Source of the DNA: Burkholderia sp. BCC0322 | GTDB taxonomy: Bacteria > Pseudomonadota > Gammaproteobacteria > Burkholderiales > Burkholderiaceae | Direction: 5' to 3' | Assembly: GCF_902833045.1 (NCBI RefSeq) | Contig: NZ_CADFDU010000005.1 | Coordinates: forward strand, 186,583 to 250,582 | DNA: 64,000 nucleotides | Shown here: positions 1 to 30,300 of the stretch, one piece after another | How the letters are laid out: each line of letters opens with the position of its first letter | Position numbering within the stretch: position 1 is the stretch's first letter | The notes under the pieces: generated by a model | Told to the model about the DNA's origin: nothing | Databases searched by the model: none | Seen by the model: the letters and a program-made list of their open reading frames with translations, nothing else | Translations under genes and position numbers: made by a program

Positions 1-3000
1 GGCGTCTGATAGGCGGCGGCCACTTCGCTCAGGAGCCGCGCGGAGCTCCACCCGTCGAGCAGGATGTGGTGATGGCTCCAATGGAAGCGCCATGCGTGAT
101 CGCCCACGCGGAACAGTGCGAGCCGCATCAGCGGGGCGCGGGTAAAGTCGAAGCCGCGCGCCCGGTCTTGCGCCACGTAGGCTTCCCAGCGTTGTTCGGC
201 CTCCGCGGCGGACGCCGCGCGCAGATCCTCGTCGTGCCACGGCAAGTCGATGCGGCGATGCACGACCTGCACGGGGCTTTCGATGTCTTCCCAGTGAAAC
301 GAGGTTCGCAGGATGTCGTGCCGGTGCGCCACGGTATCCCACGCGCGGCGGAACCGTTCGGTGTCGAGCGCCCCGTCGATCGTGAAATTCAGGCTGCTGA
401 AGTACGCATCCGACGCGGGTTCGTACAGGCTGTGGAACAGCATGCCCTGCTGGGTCGGCGTAAGCGCATAGACGTCGGCGATCTCGTCCGGCAGCACCGA
501 GGCCGGCGCCTGCGGCAAGCCGGTCGCGGGCCGGGACGACGCGGACTCCACGGCGTGCCCGGCGACCAGGGTGTCGAGCGCCGCGATGAAGGCCTGCGCG
601 ACGCGCCGGATGGTGTCCGTGTCGTGGCAGGCCCGGCTGAACTCCCACGCAACGTGCAGGCGGTTGCCGGTCACGTAGGCGTTGACGTCGAGCAGGTGCT
701 CGCGCCGCTGGTTCGCATGGCGGCCATCGCCGCTTGGCTCCGCGGCCTGTTTCCAGTCGCGTGCAGCGGTGAACAGCTGGTCGGTCTGGCCCAGGTAGTT
801 GAACAGCAGTCGCGGCTGCGGAGCCGGGCCGTCGAGCCGGTCCTGCAGCAGGCCGTAGCTGATGCCCGCGCGCGGCACGGCGCGCAGTCGCTTCTTGACC
901 GACGCAATCAGGCGCGCCGGATCCTGCGAGCCGGCATCGACGGTCAGCACGACCGGGAAAACCGACGTAAACCAGCCCACCGTGCGCGAGATGTCGAGGT
1001 CGTCGATCAGTTCCTCGCGCCCATGCGCTTCGAGATCCAGCAGGACGTCGGCGCAGCCGCTCCAGTCGCTGACGGCACGCGCAAGCGCGGCGAGCAGCAG
1101 GTCGTTGACCTGCGCGTCATGGGCGCGGGGCGCGGCGCCCAGCAAGGCCGTCGTGGCGGCTTCGCCCAGCTCGACCACGATCGTTTCGGCGGACGACACG
1201 GTATTGGCGTCGGCGGGCGCATCGCGATCGAGCGGCAGGCCGGGCAGCGCGGCACGCGCGAGGGCCTGCCAATGGGCGATGTCGGCGTCGGCGGCGCCGG
1301 AGCCGGCCCAGTTCGAGATCGCCCGGGTCCATGCGGTCCAGGTCGCGCTGCCGCCCGCGAATTCGGGCGCCTTGCCGTTGCGCAGGCGCGTATAGGCGTC
1401 GTACACGGTTTCGAGCAGCGCGCCCCACGACACGCCGTCGACCACGAGATGATGGGCGACCAGCAGCAGGCGGAGCGAACGGCCTTCGTCGAGGCGAAAC
1501 AGGTCCGCGCGCACGACGGGGCCGTCCGCGAGATTCAGGCTCGCATGCGACTGCGCGACGTGCTGCGCGAGCTGATCGCGCGCAAGGTCGGACACGACGA
1601 CGGGCACTTCCGGATCGTCGACGACTGCCTGGATCCAGCCGGCTGCGCCCGCGCGAAAACGCAGCCGCAGCGCGTCATGCCATTTGGCCGCGTGCCGCAG
1701 CGCCTGGCGCAGCACGACCGGATCGAAATCGGCCGGCACGTCGAGCAGGATCGCCTGGTTGTACTGGTCCGGGTCGTCCTTGCGCTGCGCGAAGAAACGC
1801 TTCTGGATGGGCGTGAGCGGCAGCGGGCCGGACGACGCGACGAACTCGGCCGCGCCGACCGTGCCGCGCGTCGCCACGGCGGCGAGTTCGGCAACCGTCG
1901 GATGCTGGAAGATGAGCCGGGTGGTGATCTTCAGGCCCGCCTTCGCGGCCAGCGACACGATGCGCATGCTGAGAATCGAGTCGCCGCCCAGCGCGAAGAG
2001 GTTGTTGTGGATGCCGGGCGCCGGAATGCCCAGCGCTTCGCCCCAGATGCGGCACAGCAGCGTCTCGGTGGGCGTGCGGGGCGGCGTCGGCGCGTGTGCC
2101 GTGGCGGCTAGTCGCGAGCGCGCCAGCGGCGGCAACGCCTTGCGATCGATCTTGCCGTTGCCGCTCAGGGGCAGCGCGTCGAGCACCACGTAGATGCCGG
2201 GCACCATGTAGTCCGGCAGCGTGGCGGACAACGCGGCGGCAATCCGGGCGTCGCTCAGCGACGCGCCGTCGCGGAACGCGACATACGCGCACAGCGCCGC
2301 GCGGCCGGCCTCGTCGCGATAGTCGAGCGCGGCCGCCTGGCGGATTTCCGGAATGGCGGCCAGCGCGTTGTCGATCTCCCCGAGCTCGATGCGGTAGCCG
2401 CGGATCTTCAGTTGGTGGTCCTTGCGGCCGTGCAGCACGATCGTTCCATCGGGCAGGTAGCAGCCGATGTCGCGGGTGCGGTACAGGCGGACGCCGCGCT
2501 CCGGATGGAACGGATCCTCGACGAAAGCCTCGCGCGTCGCGGCTTCGTCGTTCAGATAGCCCCGGCCGACGGCGACGCCGGACACGCAAAGCTCGCCGGG
2601 AATCCCGATCGGGCACAGGTTCATCTGCGGGTCGACGACGTACATGCGCACGTTGCGGATCGGCTTGCCGACCGGTACGTAAGGCGTGGCCGGCGCGCAT
2701 GTCATGCGGTGCTGGGCGATGTCGTCGGACGCTTCGGCCGGGCCGTACGCGTTCACCAGCGGGATGTCCGGGAACGCGTCGAACCACTGTTTCACCAGCG
2801 CCGGGCTGACCATCTCGCCGGTGACGAGCAGGTGCCGCAGGTGCCGCATCCGCGCCGGCTGCTCCGACGCGCGGTCGAGCACGGCGGACAGATAGGACGG
2901 CACCAGTTCGAGGATGCCGATCCGGGCGGTTTCCAGATACGCGACGAAGCTCGCGGGATCGCGAATGCATTCGTCGTCGACGATCACGGTCTTGCCGCCG

Positions 3001-5011
3001 ACGAGCGGCGCCGTGAAAAATTGCCAGACCGAAATGTCGAAGCAATGCGGCGCGGTTTGCGCGATCACCGACGATGCCGAGATCGAAAACTCGTCGATCT
3101 CGGCGAGCATGTGATTCAGCATGCCGGCGTGCTCGACCATCGCCCCTTTGGGCTTGCCGGTGGAGCCGGACGTGTAGATCACGTAGGCGAGGCTGTCGGG
3201 CGACACGGGGCGGCCGGGATTGGTGTCGTCGCCGGCGTCGGCGACGGCGTCGAGCGACACGACCGGCGCGATCCCGGCCAGCGCCGCGGGCAGGAGGCCG
3301 TCGCGGGTCACCACGAGGGCGGCGCCGGAATCCTCGAGAATGGTGCGGATGCGGGCCGCCGGATAGTTGGGGTCGATCGGAACATAGGCGGCGCCGCACT
3401 TCCAGACGGCAAGGATCGTCTCCATCAAGTGCGCCGACCGGTGCATGCAGATCGCGACCCGCGCGTCCGGCCCCAGTTCGGCGGCGGCCAGCAGGCGGTG
3501 CGCGATGCGGTTGGCGCGCGCGTTCAGTTCGCCCGCGCTCAGGACGCTATCCCGGTACTCGACCGCGGGCCGCTCCGGGTGGCTTGCTGCGGCCTGCTCC
3601 AGGCGATGCACCACGGTGAGCGCGGCGTCGAACGGCACGGCGGTGTCGTTGAAGGTTTCCAGCAACTGCCGGCGTTCGGCGTCGGGCAAGATCGGCACGC
3701 GGCCGAGCAGCCGGTTCGGATCGGCCGCGAACGCGTCGAGCGTCGCGGCCACGTGGCCCAGCATCCGCTGCATCGTGTCTTCATCGAAGCGCCGCGGGTC
3801 GAACGACAGTTCCATCTTCCAGTCGTCGCGCGCCGTCACCACGAACTCGAGCGGAATGTCGGCGCGGTTGTAGAGCGCCACCTCGTCGACCGCCAGCCCG
3901 TGCGCGCCATGCGTCAGGGACGCGTCGAGCGGGTAATTCATGAAGGTGATGTTGCTCTCGAACAGCGGCATCGTCGGCGGCACTTCGCTGCAGCGCTGAA
4001 TGTCGGGCAACGGGGTGGACTCGAACGGCGCGCGGGCGGCCACGCGCGCCTGGATCATCTTCAGCCACGGCACCAGCGGTTGCCTGGGGTCGACCCGCAC
4101 CCGCACCGGCACCGTGTTGATGAACAGGCCGAGCATGGTTTCGATCCCCGGCAGATCGGCGCCCCGCCCGGACACGACGGCGCCGAACACCACGTCGGTC
4201 TCCCCGCTGTAACGCGACAGCACGAGCGCCCAGGCTGCTTGCGCGAGGGTATTGAGGGTGACGTGATGGCGGGCCGCGAATTGCCGCAGGCGCGCGCTCA
4301 GGTCGGCCGACAGGTCGGCCTGCACTTGCGCGAGGCCCTGGCCGAAGCGCTCGCCCGCGTCCGCGCGCGCGGCCGTGGGCAGCGGGGTCGGCGAGCGGAA
4401 CCCTTCGAGATAGCGCGTCCAGTATTGCCGCGCGGCTTGCGGTTCGTGCTGCTGCAGCCACTGGATGTAGTCGCGATAGGGGCGCACCGGCGGGAGCGCC
4501 GGCGGCACGCCGCGCGCGAGCGCGCCATACACGTGGAAGATCTCCTCGATGACGAGCGACAGGCACCAGCCGTCGGCCAGGAGGTGATGGTGGCTCCAGC
4601 TGAACAGGCAGGCGTCGGCGGCGACGCGCGCCAGGCGGCAACGCACGAGCGGCGCGCGATCGAGCGCGAAGCCCTCCGCCAGGTCGTGGTCGAGATGCGC
4701 GCGCCACCGCGTGCGCTGTTCGTGTTCCGGCAGGTCGCGCCAGTCGTCCTGCACCCACGGCAGCGTGGCGTGCGCGTGCACGACCTGCACGGGCTTGTCG
4801 AATTCCTCCCAATGGAACGACGTGCGCATCACCGGATGCCGATCGACGAGCTGCTGCCACGCGGCATGAAACAGCGCGGGATCGAGGCTGCCGGTGATCC
4901 GGCAACTGAGCTGGTTGAAGCTGCTTCTCGTGCCGGGTTCGTGCACGGCATGGAAGAGCATCCCCTCCTGCATTGGGGAGAGCGCGTAGATATCGGCAAT
5001 GGCGGGGGATG

Positions 5012-5015
<4 letters not shown>
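1..5015 (-). CDS. ocfE: NRPS, C-A-T-E-C (partial), probable D-2,4-diaminobutyrate module
   Basis: Non-ribosomal peptide synthetase whose C-terminus lies beyond position 1; about 1671 codons are visible and the frame is open to the edge. The start is GTG at 5015, overlapping the upstream stop as GTGA, with AAGGA 8 nt before it. Domains by residue: condensation about 1-440 (HHHLLADGW near 141), adenylation about 450-960 (YTSGSTGKPKG near 619), carrier about 975-1045 (LGGDSI near 1009), epimerization about 1055-1500 (HHLVVDGVSW near 1192, GWFTS, FNYLGQ near 1405), then a second condensation domain (HHHILLDGW near 1648). By-eye alignment to GrsA gives the ten-residue pocket DIWELTADDK. Its three acidic residues suit a cationic side chain, and I recall this as a diaminobutyrate code. 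A Dab aminotransferase gene lies in the same cluster. Predicted product: a D-Dab residue, position 5 in occidiofungin-type peptides. The ocfE letter is inferred from gene order. Confidence 0.93.
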
Positions 5016-8937
<3,922 letters not shown>

Positions 8938-8950
<13 letters not shown>

Positions 8951-10554
8951 AGCACGATCTCCCTCTGCGCGTACAGGATTTCGGAAGCGATCCCCTTGGC
9001 CTTGCAGTGCGCGACGAACTGGGTGGACTGGATGTGGCTGGGCGAGTTTTCGTCGAAGGTGTTGTCGAGGAGGTGGTTCAGCCACGGCTCCTGGCCCATC
9101 GCATAGACATACGCCGCGTTGAACGGGAAATCGTCCACCAGCGCGGCGGCCTCGCCGAACTGGCAGCCCCGCGCCCGGCGCGACTGATCGATATCGCGCG
9201 GCAGCGCCTTGGGAAACAGCGGGCCGTAGACCCATGACGGCGGCGCGCCCTCGGTTTCCATCCCGACGAACAGCGTGTCGGGCTTGCCGGCGAGGCGGAA
9301 CACATGCTCGTAGAGGCGCGGGTCCAGGTTGCACGAATCGGCGATGCACAGCACCGAACGCGAGCCGAAGCGGATCATGAAGCTCTGCTTGCTGTGGATC
9401 GCCAGGTCGTTGTGTTCGCCCAGGAACGGAATGGCGGTGATGGCGCCGTTGGGCAGCTTGATTTCCTGGGCGTCCCGAACTTCCAGCACGTCGTCGAAGC
9501 CGAGCTTGCGCAACGCCAGTTCCATCGACGGATCTTGCGGAAAGCCGTCGAGATTCCGGCCGACCACCACGGTCCTGACCTTGTGGCGAAGCTGCAGCAG
9601 CGTCTCGAGGACGATGTGATCGTGATGGCTGTGCGTGATCAGCACGTAGTCGATCTGGTCCGGCAGGTCGGCGAACGTGTAGCGCGGCAGCGCGGTGTCG
9701 TAGCCGTAGCTGATCACCGGATCGATCAGGATGCTCACGCCCCGGCTCTGGATCAGCACGCACGCATGGCCGTAGTAGCGGATGCGGATGTCGTCGCCGT
9801 CGAACGAACGATCCGGTTTCGGCGCCGGCGCCGCCTCGACGAAGAACGAGCGGAACAGCGGCTCGTCCTTCTCCTCCACGCGCATCAGGTCGACGATTTT
9901 CGCGTAGCTGCCGGGCGTGTCGCGCATGCGGAACAGCGCGTCGAGCGCGCGGTCGTCGAAGGCCATGTTGCTGAACACCGTGCGCGCGTCGCTGAGCCGC
10001 GGCGTGCTGAGGATGAACGGCCGGGGCGTGTTCTCCTCGATCGCCGACAGCGCGATGCTCTGCGCATCGCGCGCATAGAACGGGCTCGCGTACAGCAAGC
10101 TTTCGAACACCCGGAAGGACGGGTTGTGGTTCAGGTCGTAGTAGATCTCGACATAGCCCTTCAACACCTCCGGAATCTCGGGGTAGAGCGGGTCCGACGC
10201 CATCCCCCGGGCCTGTTCCAGCAGCAGCGTCGAGAACGCCTTGTAAGCCTTCGCCAGTTCCAGTTGCCGGGTCGCGCGCCGGGTGGTCTGCTCGATCAGC
10301 GCGCGGATTTCGTCGACGCGCTGGCCGCCCAGGTCGAGGAACGGCCCGCCGCGCATCGCGGGATCCTTGCAGGCCGCCGCGTGCATCATCGGCGACGCGG
10401 CATAGGACTTCAGCAGCGGCAGGAACCGCTCGGCCACGTTGAGGGCGGCGGTCAGCGGCGGAAGCGTGTGATACCACGCGTACCAGCTGTTGATCAGCGG
10501 TTCGAACTGGATGTTGGGTCGCAGGTAGACCTGCGTGCTGGACGAAATAGTCAA
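8938..10554 (-). CDS. ocfG: CmlA-type non-heme diiron beta-hydroxylase acting on a carrier-bound amino acid
   Basis: Protein of 538 aa with the two-part layout of CmlA: an N-terminal helical region of about 230 residues that seats on the NRPS, and a C-terminal metallo-beta-lactamase fold. The metal motif HSHHDH lies near residue 310, with further candidate ligands in GEHNDL (Glu) and ADSCNLD (Asp), matching the CmlA pattern of three His, Asp and Glu. CmlA hydroxylates the beta-carbon of a carrier-bound aromatic amino acid. Here the next gene downstream encodes an A-T-E module, so beta-hydroxylation of carrier-bound tyrosine is the likely job. The start is TTG at 10554 with AAGGAG 6 nt upstream, 10 nt after the stop of the hybrid synthetase; the 3' end overlaps the next NRPS. 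In occidiofungin work the equivalent was described as a beta-lactamase-domain protein. A true lactamase or hydrolase role is unlikely given the N-terminal domain. Confidence 0.93.
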
Positions 10555-10564
10555 CGAAGGCTCC

Positions 10565-24018
<13,454 letters not shown>

Positions 24019-24022
<4 letters not shown>

Positions 24023-27000
24023 CGGGCGCCGATCTCCTGGGCGATCAGTTCGGAAAGGTCGTCCTCGTCGAGGTCGTCGGATGCTTCGTCGACGACCGGC
24101 GCGGGGAGCGACGGCGATAGTTCGTTGAGCACGTACTGGGCGAGCGTCTGCAGGTTCGGATAGGAAAAGAACAACGTCGCGCGAAACGGTCTGCCGAACA
24201 CCTTGGTGAGGCGATCGGTCAGCTCGAGCGCGACCAGCGAATCCAGGCCGAGATCGAGCAGCGATTGCTCGGGCGCGATGGCGTCGGGGCCGGCAAGACG
24301 CAAGGTCTCGGCCAGCATCGTCGCGAGCGTGTCGGTAATGCGCCCGACCCGCTCGCCCGGCGCGCACGCATGCAGTTGTCGCAGCAATGCCGTCTCCTGC
24401 TGCGCAGGCTGCGCGGCCGGTTGCGCCAGCTCGGAAAACAGCGCGGACCCGGCGGCCGGCGCATCGACCCGGAACAGGGTCGGCCAGTCGATCCGCGCGA
24501 CCCCGGACTGGGCGACGCCGGCCGCCATCAGCCGTTCCAGCGTCGCGATGGCCAGTTCGGGCGGCAGCGTGCCGACGCCGAGCGCGCCCAGTTGTTCGTG
24601 CGCGCGCCGCCCGTAGTCGGTGGCGGCGTGGCCGATCTCCGCCCACGGCCCCCAATTGACGCTGAGCCCCGGCTTGCCCTGCGCGCGCCGATGCTGGGCG
24701 AGGGCGTCGAGGAAGCTGTTCGCCGCCGCGTAGTTGCCCTGGCCCGGCATGGTGATCAGCGCGGCCATCGACGAGAACAGGACGAAATGGTCGAGCGGCA
24801 AGTCGGCCGTCAGCTCGTGCAGGTACCAGGCGCCGTCGGCCTTGCCGCTGCCGGCGCGATGGAAGCAGTCGATGTCCTGGCGCGTCAGCAGCGCATCGTC
24901 GAGCGCGCCGGCGAGGTGAAAGACCCCTTTGAGCGGCGGCATTGAATGCGCGATTTCATCGAGCGCCTGCGCGACGTCCTCGCGACGCGACAGGTCGGCG
25001 CGAATGAACCGCGCGCCGAGCGTGCGCAGGATGGTCTCAGCCGCGGCGGAAGGCTCGCCGCGCCCCAGCAGCACGATGTTCCCGGCGCCGTTGCCGGCGA
25101 GCCAGGACGCGAGCCGCAGGCCGAGGCCGCCGAGCCCGCCGGTCACCAGGTAGGTCGCGTCAGGCTGGAACCGGATCGGCCGGTGGCTGATGTATTCGCG
25201 ATTGTCGCGGGCGATGCGCGCGACGTAGCGCTGTTCGCGGCGAAACGCGATCATGTCTTCACGGCCGCCGGCCTGTAGGGCTTGCACGATGTGCGCCGCC
25301 GACGGCTGCGCGGGATCGAGGTCGACGAGCCCGCCCCACAGCGCCGCATGCTCGACCGCGATCGCCCGGCCCAATCCCCACAGCGGGGCCTGCGCCACCG
25401 TGATCGATTCGCCGTCCAGAACGTTCATCGCGCCCGACGTCACCAGCCACAGACGCGCCTGCCGGGCCGACGGCGCGCGTGCCGCAAGCGCGCTGACCAG
25501 GTGCAGCACGCTCGCGCTGGCACGCCGTCTCGCCGCGATGTCGGCGGGCGCGAGATCGAGACTCCACAGGTGGATGACGCCCTTCAGCGGGCGCTCGGGC
25601 GCGGGCAGTTCCGGCGTCGCGTCGGCGAAGCGCAGCGTGCACGTATCGCCCGCGCTTTCCAGCAGGGCGGACAGCTGTGCGCCCACGCCGCCACGGTCCG
25701 CGAGAATCAGCCACTCGCCCTGCGCGGAACCGCCGGTTGCCGCGTCGACGTTCGACGGTCTCCAGACGCGTTGATAAAGCAGCGCGGCGAAGTCGTGCCG
25801 CTCGACGGCGCGCCCCGCGCGTACCTGCTGCAACCGCAACGCATCGATCTCGATCAGCAGTCGCCCCGCCAGGTCGTGGACGCGGATATCGCCTTCCAGC
25901 GCGCCCTGTCCGCTCGGCTTGCGCAGCGTGGCGTGACTCCATGCATCGGTCGACGACGGCGGCTGATGGACCCGTACCGCGCCGATCGAACTGGGCAGGT
26001 ACAGGTCGCCCGACGCCAGCGCGTCCGGATCGATGGCGGCGGCGAGCACGCGGCTGCACGCGTCGAGAAAGGCGGGGTGCACCTGGTACGGCGACTGCGC
26101 CAGCGCGTCGGCCGGCAGGCTGATTTTCCCCAGCGCCTCGCCGGTCGTGCGCCAGATCTGCTGGATCGCGTTGAACACGCCGTCGATCTGCACGCCGTGC
26201 TGCCGGATTTCGCCGTTGAAGTCCGTGCCCGACGTCGTCCCGATGCAGCGGGCCTGCACCTCGGCGGCATCGAACCTCGTCGGCGCGGCGGCTCGCGTGG
26301 GGGCACACATCTCCCGTAGTCGACGCAACTGCGGAAGATTGCCGAGGATCAGCTCGACCGGCGGGCCGAAATCGAGCAGGCAGGCCACTTCATCCACGCC
26401 GATCGACGCGAGATCCCGCACCAGTTCGACGCAGGTGTCCGGCGTGCCGATGAGGCCGCGCGATTGCGCGAAGCGTTCATAGAGAAACTCGACGAACTCG
26501 TCCAGTTCGCGCGCGCCCATCGCGCGCACGTCGACCGACTGGCCGCGACTCTGCGCCAGCCCGTTCAACAGCCCGATATTGCTGCGGATGTAGTTGCAGA
26601 ACGGCACACGCGCCTGTTCGCGCGCTTGCGCCGCGTCGTCGCCGACGAACGTATGCAGCATCACGGATACGGTGCCGGCCGCCGGATCGAAGCCATGCCG
26701 TGCGCGCGCCTCGCGGTAGAGGGCGATCTTGTGCGCGAGCTGGTCCCGATCCTGGTCGAGCACGTGGGTCAGCAGGTTGGCGCCCACTTCGCCGGCGCGC
26801 ACGAACGTCTGCGGATTGCTCGCGGCCGTCACCCAGACGGGCAGTTCCGGCTGCACCGGCGTCGGATAGATGCGCAACCGCACCGGCTTGCCGACGCCGT
26901 TCGTCGCATCCAGCATGCCGCCGCGCCACAGATGCTGGACGGCGCGCATCGTCGCCAGCATGTCATCCTGCCGGCTCGCATATTTGTCCGGGGCGAACAC

Positions 27001-27342
27001 GAAGTCGTCCGGATTCCATCCGGACGCGAACGACACGCCCACGCGGCCGTTCGACAGGTTGTCCACCATCGACCATTCTTCCGCGATCCGGATCGGGTTG
27101 TGCAGCGCGGCGACCACGCTGCCTGCGACCAGCTTCACGCGTTGGGTGGCGGCGGCGAGCGCGGCGTGCAGGACGGCGGGATTCGGGTACAGCGAGCCGA
27201 ATTCGGTGAAATGGCGCTCCGGCACCCAGACGCTGGAGAACCCGTTCGCATCGGCGAAACGCGCGCTTTCCATCACGAGCTGGTACTTGTGGCCGGACAG
27301 CGCCTCTTCACTGCTGGCGAAGAACATCAGGCCGAATTTCAT
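24019..27342 (-). CDS. ocfI: LLM flavin monooxygenase-DH C-terminal half-KR-ACP polyketide synthase
   Basis: Protein of 1107 aa; ATG at 27342 overlaps the stop of the FAAL synthase (ATGA), and its own stop overlaps the hybrid start. Residues 1-330 are a luciferase-like, FMN-dependent monooxygenase of the type embedded in PKS lines (opens [15 protein letters not shown], with the conserved PERHF and FASGWNPDDF segments). Residues about 350-500 are the second hot-dog of a PKS dehydratase (HPAFLDACS near 431); the usual Gln/His four residues after the catalytic Asp is Arg. KR about 510-960 has GGLGGLG near 733, Tyr in GNYAAAN and an LDD motif, so B-type. ACP near 1033 carries GLDSL. Embedded LLM enzymes usually hydroxylate the alpha carbon of the growing chain. 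Predicted yield: an alpha,beta-dihydroxy acyl chain, i.e. hydroxyls at C6 and C7 of the final amino acid. No KS or AT here; both must come from neighbours. Confidence 0.95.
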
Positions 27343-30300
27343 GCGTGGCTCCGATCCGATTCGTGAATTTCGGCACTCGCGCACATCTGCCACGTCGCGG
27401 CGGCGCTCGCGTCCTCGATCCGGTGATAGACGGCAAACGAAAACGGCCCCCAGGACCGGCGGCTCAGCACGGTCTGCACGGTGCGCGATGCATGCGGATG
27501 CAGCGGCAACGGCGCATGCAGTGCGAGGTCCTTCAACGTCGTATGGCCGGCGGCGCCGATTTCCGACGTGGCCGCCAGCGCCATTTCCACATAGGCGGAA
27601 TAGGGCAGGACGGGCGCCCCCTTGACGCGATGACCGTCGAGAAAGGTGGTGGCCGGCGCATCGAGACGCGATTGCCAGATCCACGTGGCCGGCGCATGCG
27701 CGTGCTGCTCCATGAGGTGCCCGAGCAACGGATGCCGAGGCGCACGCGGGCTGATCCAGAAGGTGCGACGCTCGAACGGGTAGGTCGGCAGGGCGAGCCG
27801 GCGGCGCGGTGCGTCCTGTTCCACGGCATCCCAGTCGATGGACGCGCCGCGCACGTAGAGCGCGGCGAGCGTGTGCAGGATCGTGTCCCACGCGGCCGCG
27901 TGCGCGCCGATCTCGATCACGATGCCGTGGTGTCCCGCGGCACCGCCGTCCGGCGCCTGCGGCACGCCCGCCCACGAGGCGGCGGCGCGATGCCCGTCGC
28001 CGGTGCTGCTGACGGCGCCCGGCGTGATGCCGAAGGCCATCCACAGTTGCGCAAGCGCGCGCTGGAATGCCGTGAACCCGGCTTCGGCGGGCGGGAGCCC
28101 CGGCGCGTCGGATTGCTGCTGCATCAGCGCGTCGAAAGCGGGGCAGGCGGCGCGCAATTGCCGCACCGCGTCGGCGCTGCCGCCGTCGTCGGCGCAAAAG
28201 TGGAAGGTCGGCGCAGGCGGTGTCTCCGCGGGCTCGCCGGACGAAACGGCGTCCAGTTGCGAACGCAACGAATCGAGACTCGATGCGACGATGGCCGCGC
28301 GCCGCGCGAAGTGGGTGCGCCCGGTATTGGCCGTGAACGCGACATTCCGCAGGCGCACCTCGGGATGCGCGTCGAGATAGGCCGCATAGGAAGCCGCCAG
28401 CGCCTGCAATGCTTCGGGCGTGCGCGCGGAGAGCGTCACGACGCGCGCCGCGGGCGCTGCCGGGTCGGCTTCGATCTCTGCGGGCTGCGGCGCTTCGGAC
28501 AGGATCATGTGCGCGTTGGTGCCGCCGAAGCCGAACGAACTCACGCCGGCCATGCGCGGCCCGTGTTCCGAATGCCAGGGCGTGACCTGCTGCGGAATGC
28601 GGAAGGGCGTGCCGTCGAGCGCGATTTGCGGATTGATCGACCGGAAATGGAGGTTCGGCGGAATGACGCGATGGTGCAGCGCCAGGGCGGTCTTGATCAG
28701 GCTGGCGATGCCCGCCGCCGATTCCAGATGGCCGATGTTGGTCTTGACCGAACCGATCCAGCAGGGATCGTCCGGCCGACGAGCGTCGCTCAGGACGGCC
28801 GCCAGCGAGTTCAACTCGATCGGGTCGCCGAGCGGCGTTCCCGTACCGTGCGCCTCGACGAAGCCGATGTCGTGCGCGCGTACACCGGCATCGCGCAACG
28901 CACCGTGAATCACGGCCTGCTGGGCCGGGCCGTTGGGCGCGGTCAGGCCATTGCTGCGTCCATCCTGGTTCACCGCCGAGCCGCGGATCACGGCGTACAC
29001 GGTGTCGCCGTTCTCGAGCGCATCGTCGAGCCGCTTGAGCAGCACCATGCCCACGCCTTCGCCGCGTACATAACCGTTCGCCGCCGCATCGAACGCCTTG
29101 CATCGGCCATCCGGCGAGAGCATGCCCGCTTGCGTGAAGGAGGCGCTCAACTGCGGCGCCAGAATCAGGTTGACCCCGCCGGCCAGCGCCGCATCGGACT
29201 CGCCGCGCTGCAGCGCGCGGCACGCCTGATGAACCGCGACGAGCGAGGACGAACACGCGGTATCGACCGCCCAGCTCGGGCCGCGCAAATCGAGCGTGTA
29301 GGAGATGCGGTTGGCGGCGACGCTGAGCGCATTGCCCGTCGCGACATAAGGGCCGACGTCCGCGACTGCTTCCTGCGCCAGACGGATGTAGTCCGAATTG
29401 CTGATGCCCACGATGACCGCGGTGCGTCCGCCGGCGAGACGCCGGGGCGCGATCCCCGCATGCTCGAGCGTCTCCCAGGCAAGCTCCAGCAGCAGGCGCT
29501 GTTGCGGATCCATCGATTCGGCTTCGCGGGCGCTGATGCCGAAGAATGCCGCATCGAACTGATCGACCTGGTCCAGCAGCCCGGCGGGCGGAAGGCCGGC
29601 GGCGCGCTTGGTCGACGCGCCGACCGCGTCGCGGCCCTCCAGGAGAAGCTGCCAGAATGCGTCGGGATTGGCGGCGCCGGGGAAGCGGCATCCGATGCCG
29701 ACGATCGCGATATCCGCGCGTGCTGCGGCTGCGCCGGGCGCGGAGTCCGGCATCGCATTCCCGGTGCCGCACAAATGGCGCGCCAGCAGGGCAATACTCG
29801 GAAAATCGTAGACGACGGTCGGGGAAACCGGCCGCCCGAGCCAGTCCTGCAACTCGCCCGAGAGCATGATGGCGTCTTTCGAATCGAGCCCATGGACGCT
29901 GAACGGCGCGTCGGGGTCGATCTTGCCGGAATCGATTCCCGACAGACGCGCGACACGCTCGATGCACCATTGCACCAGCGCTTGCGTGTCGCGCGCCGCG
30001 GCCGTGGCGGGCGCGTCCTCCACGGAGAACGACCGCCGCCACTCGCCCGCGATCGCGAGCCCCTGTTCGTCGAGGAATGCTTGCCTGATCCGGCTGCGCT
30101 GGATTTTTCCGCTGGACGTGCGCAGGATCGTGGCGGGCTTCAACAGGATCGCCGCATACAGATCGACGTCATGCGCTTCGGCGAGCGTGCGCCGGATTTC
30201 CGTGGCGACGGCTTCCGCGTTCAGCGTGTTGAGCGCTTCGCGGCGCACTTCACAGGCGATGACGACCCGCTCCACGTTGTCGACGTTGATCGAGAAAGCC

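Noticed and set aside
8951-10477. Longer N-terminus for the half C-A-T-E synthetase
   Set aside because: The extension is out-of-frame sequence of the diiron hydroxylase gene. The TTG at 8950 has a good ribosome site and fits the overlap pattern of the operon.
24023-24655. Longer N-terminus for the hybrid synthase
   Set aside because: It reads through the KR-ACP part of the previous gene in another frame; ATG 24022 overlaps the stop as ATGA and is followed at once by a KS docking helix.
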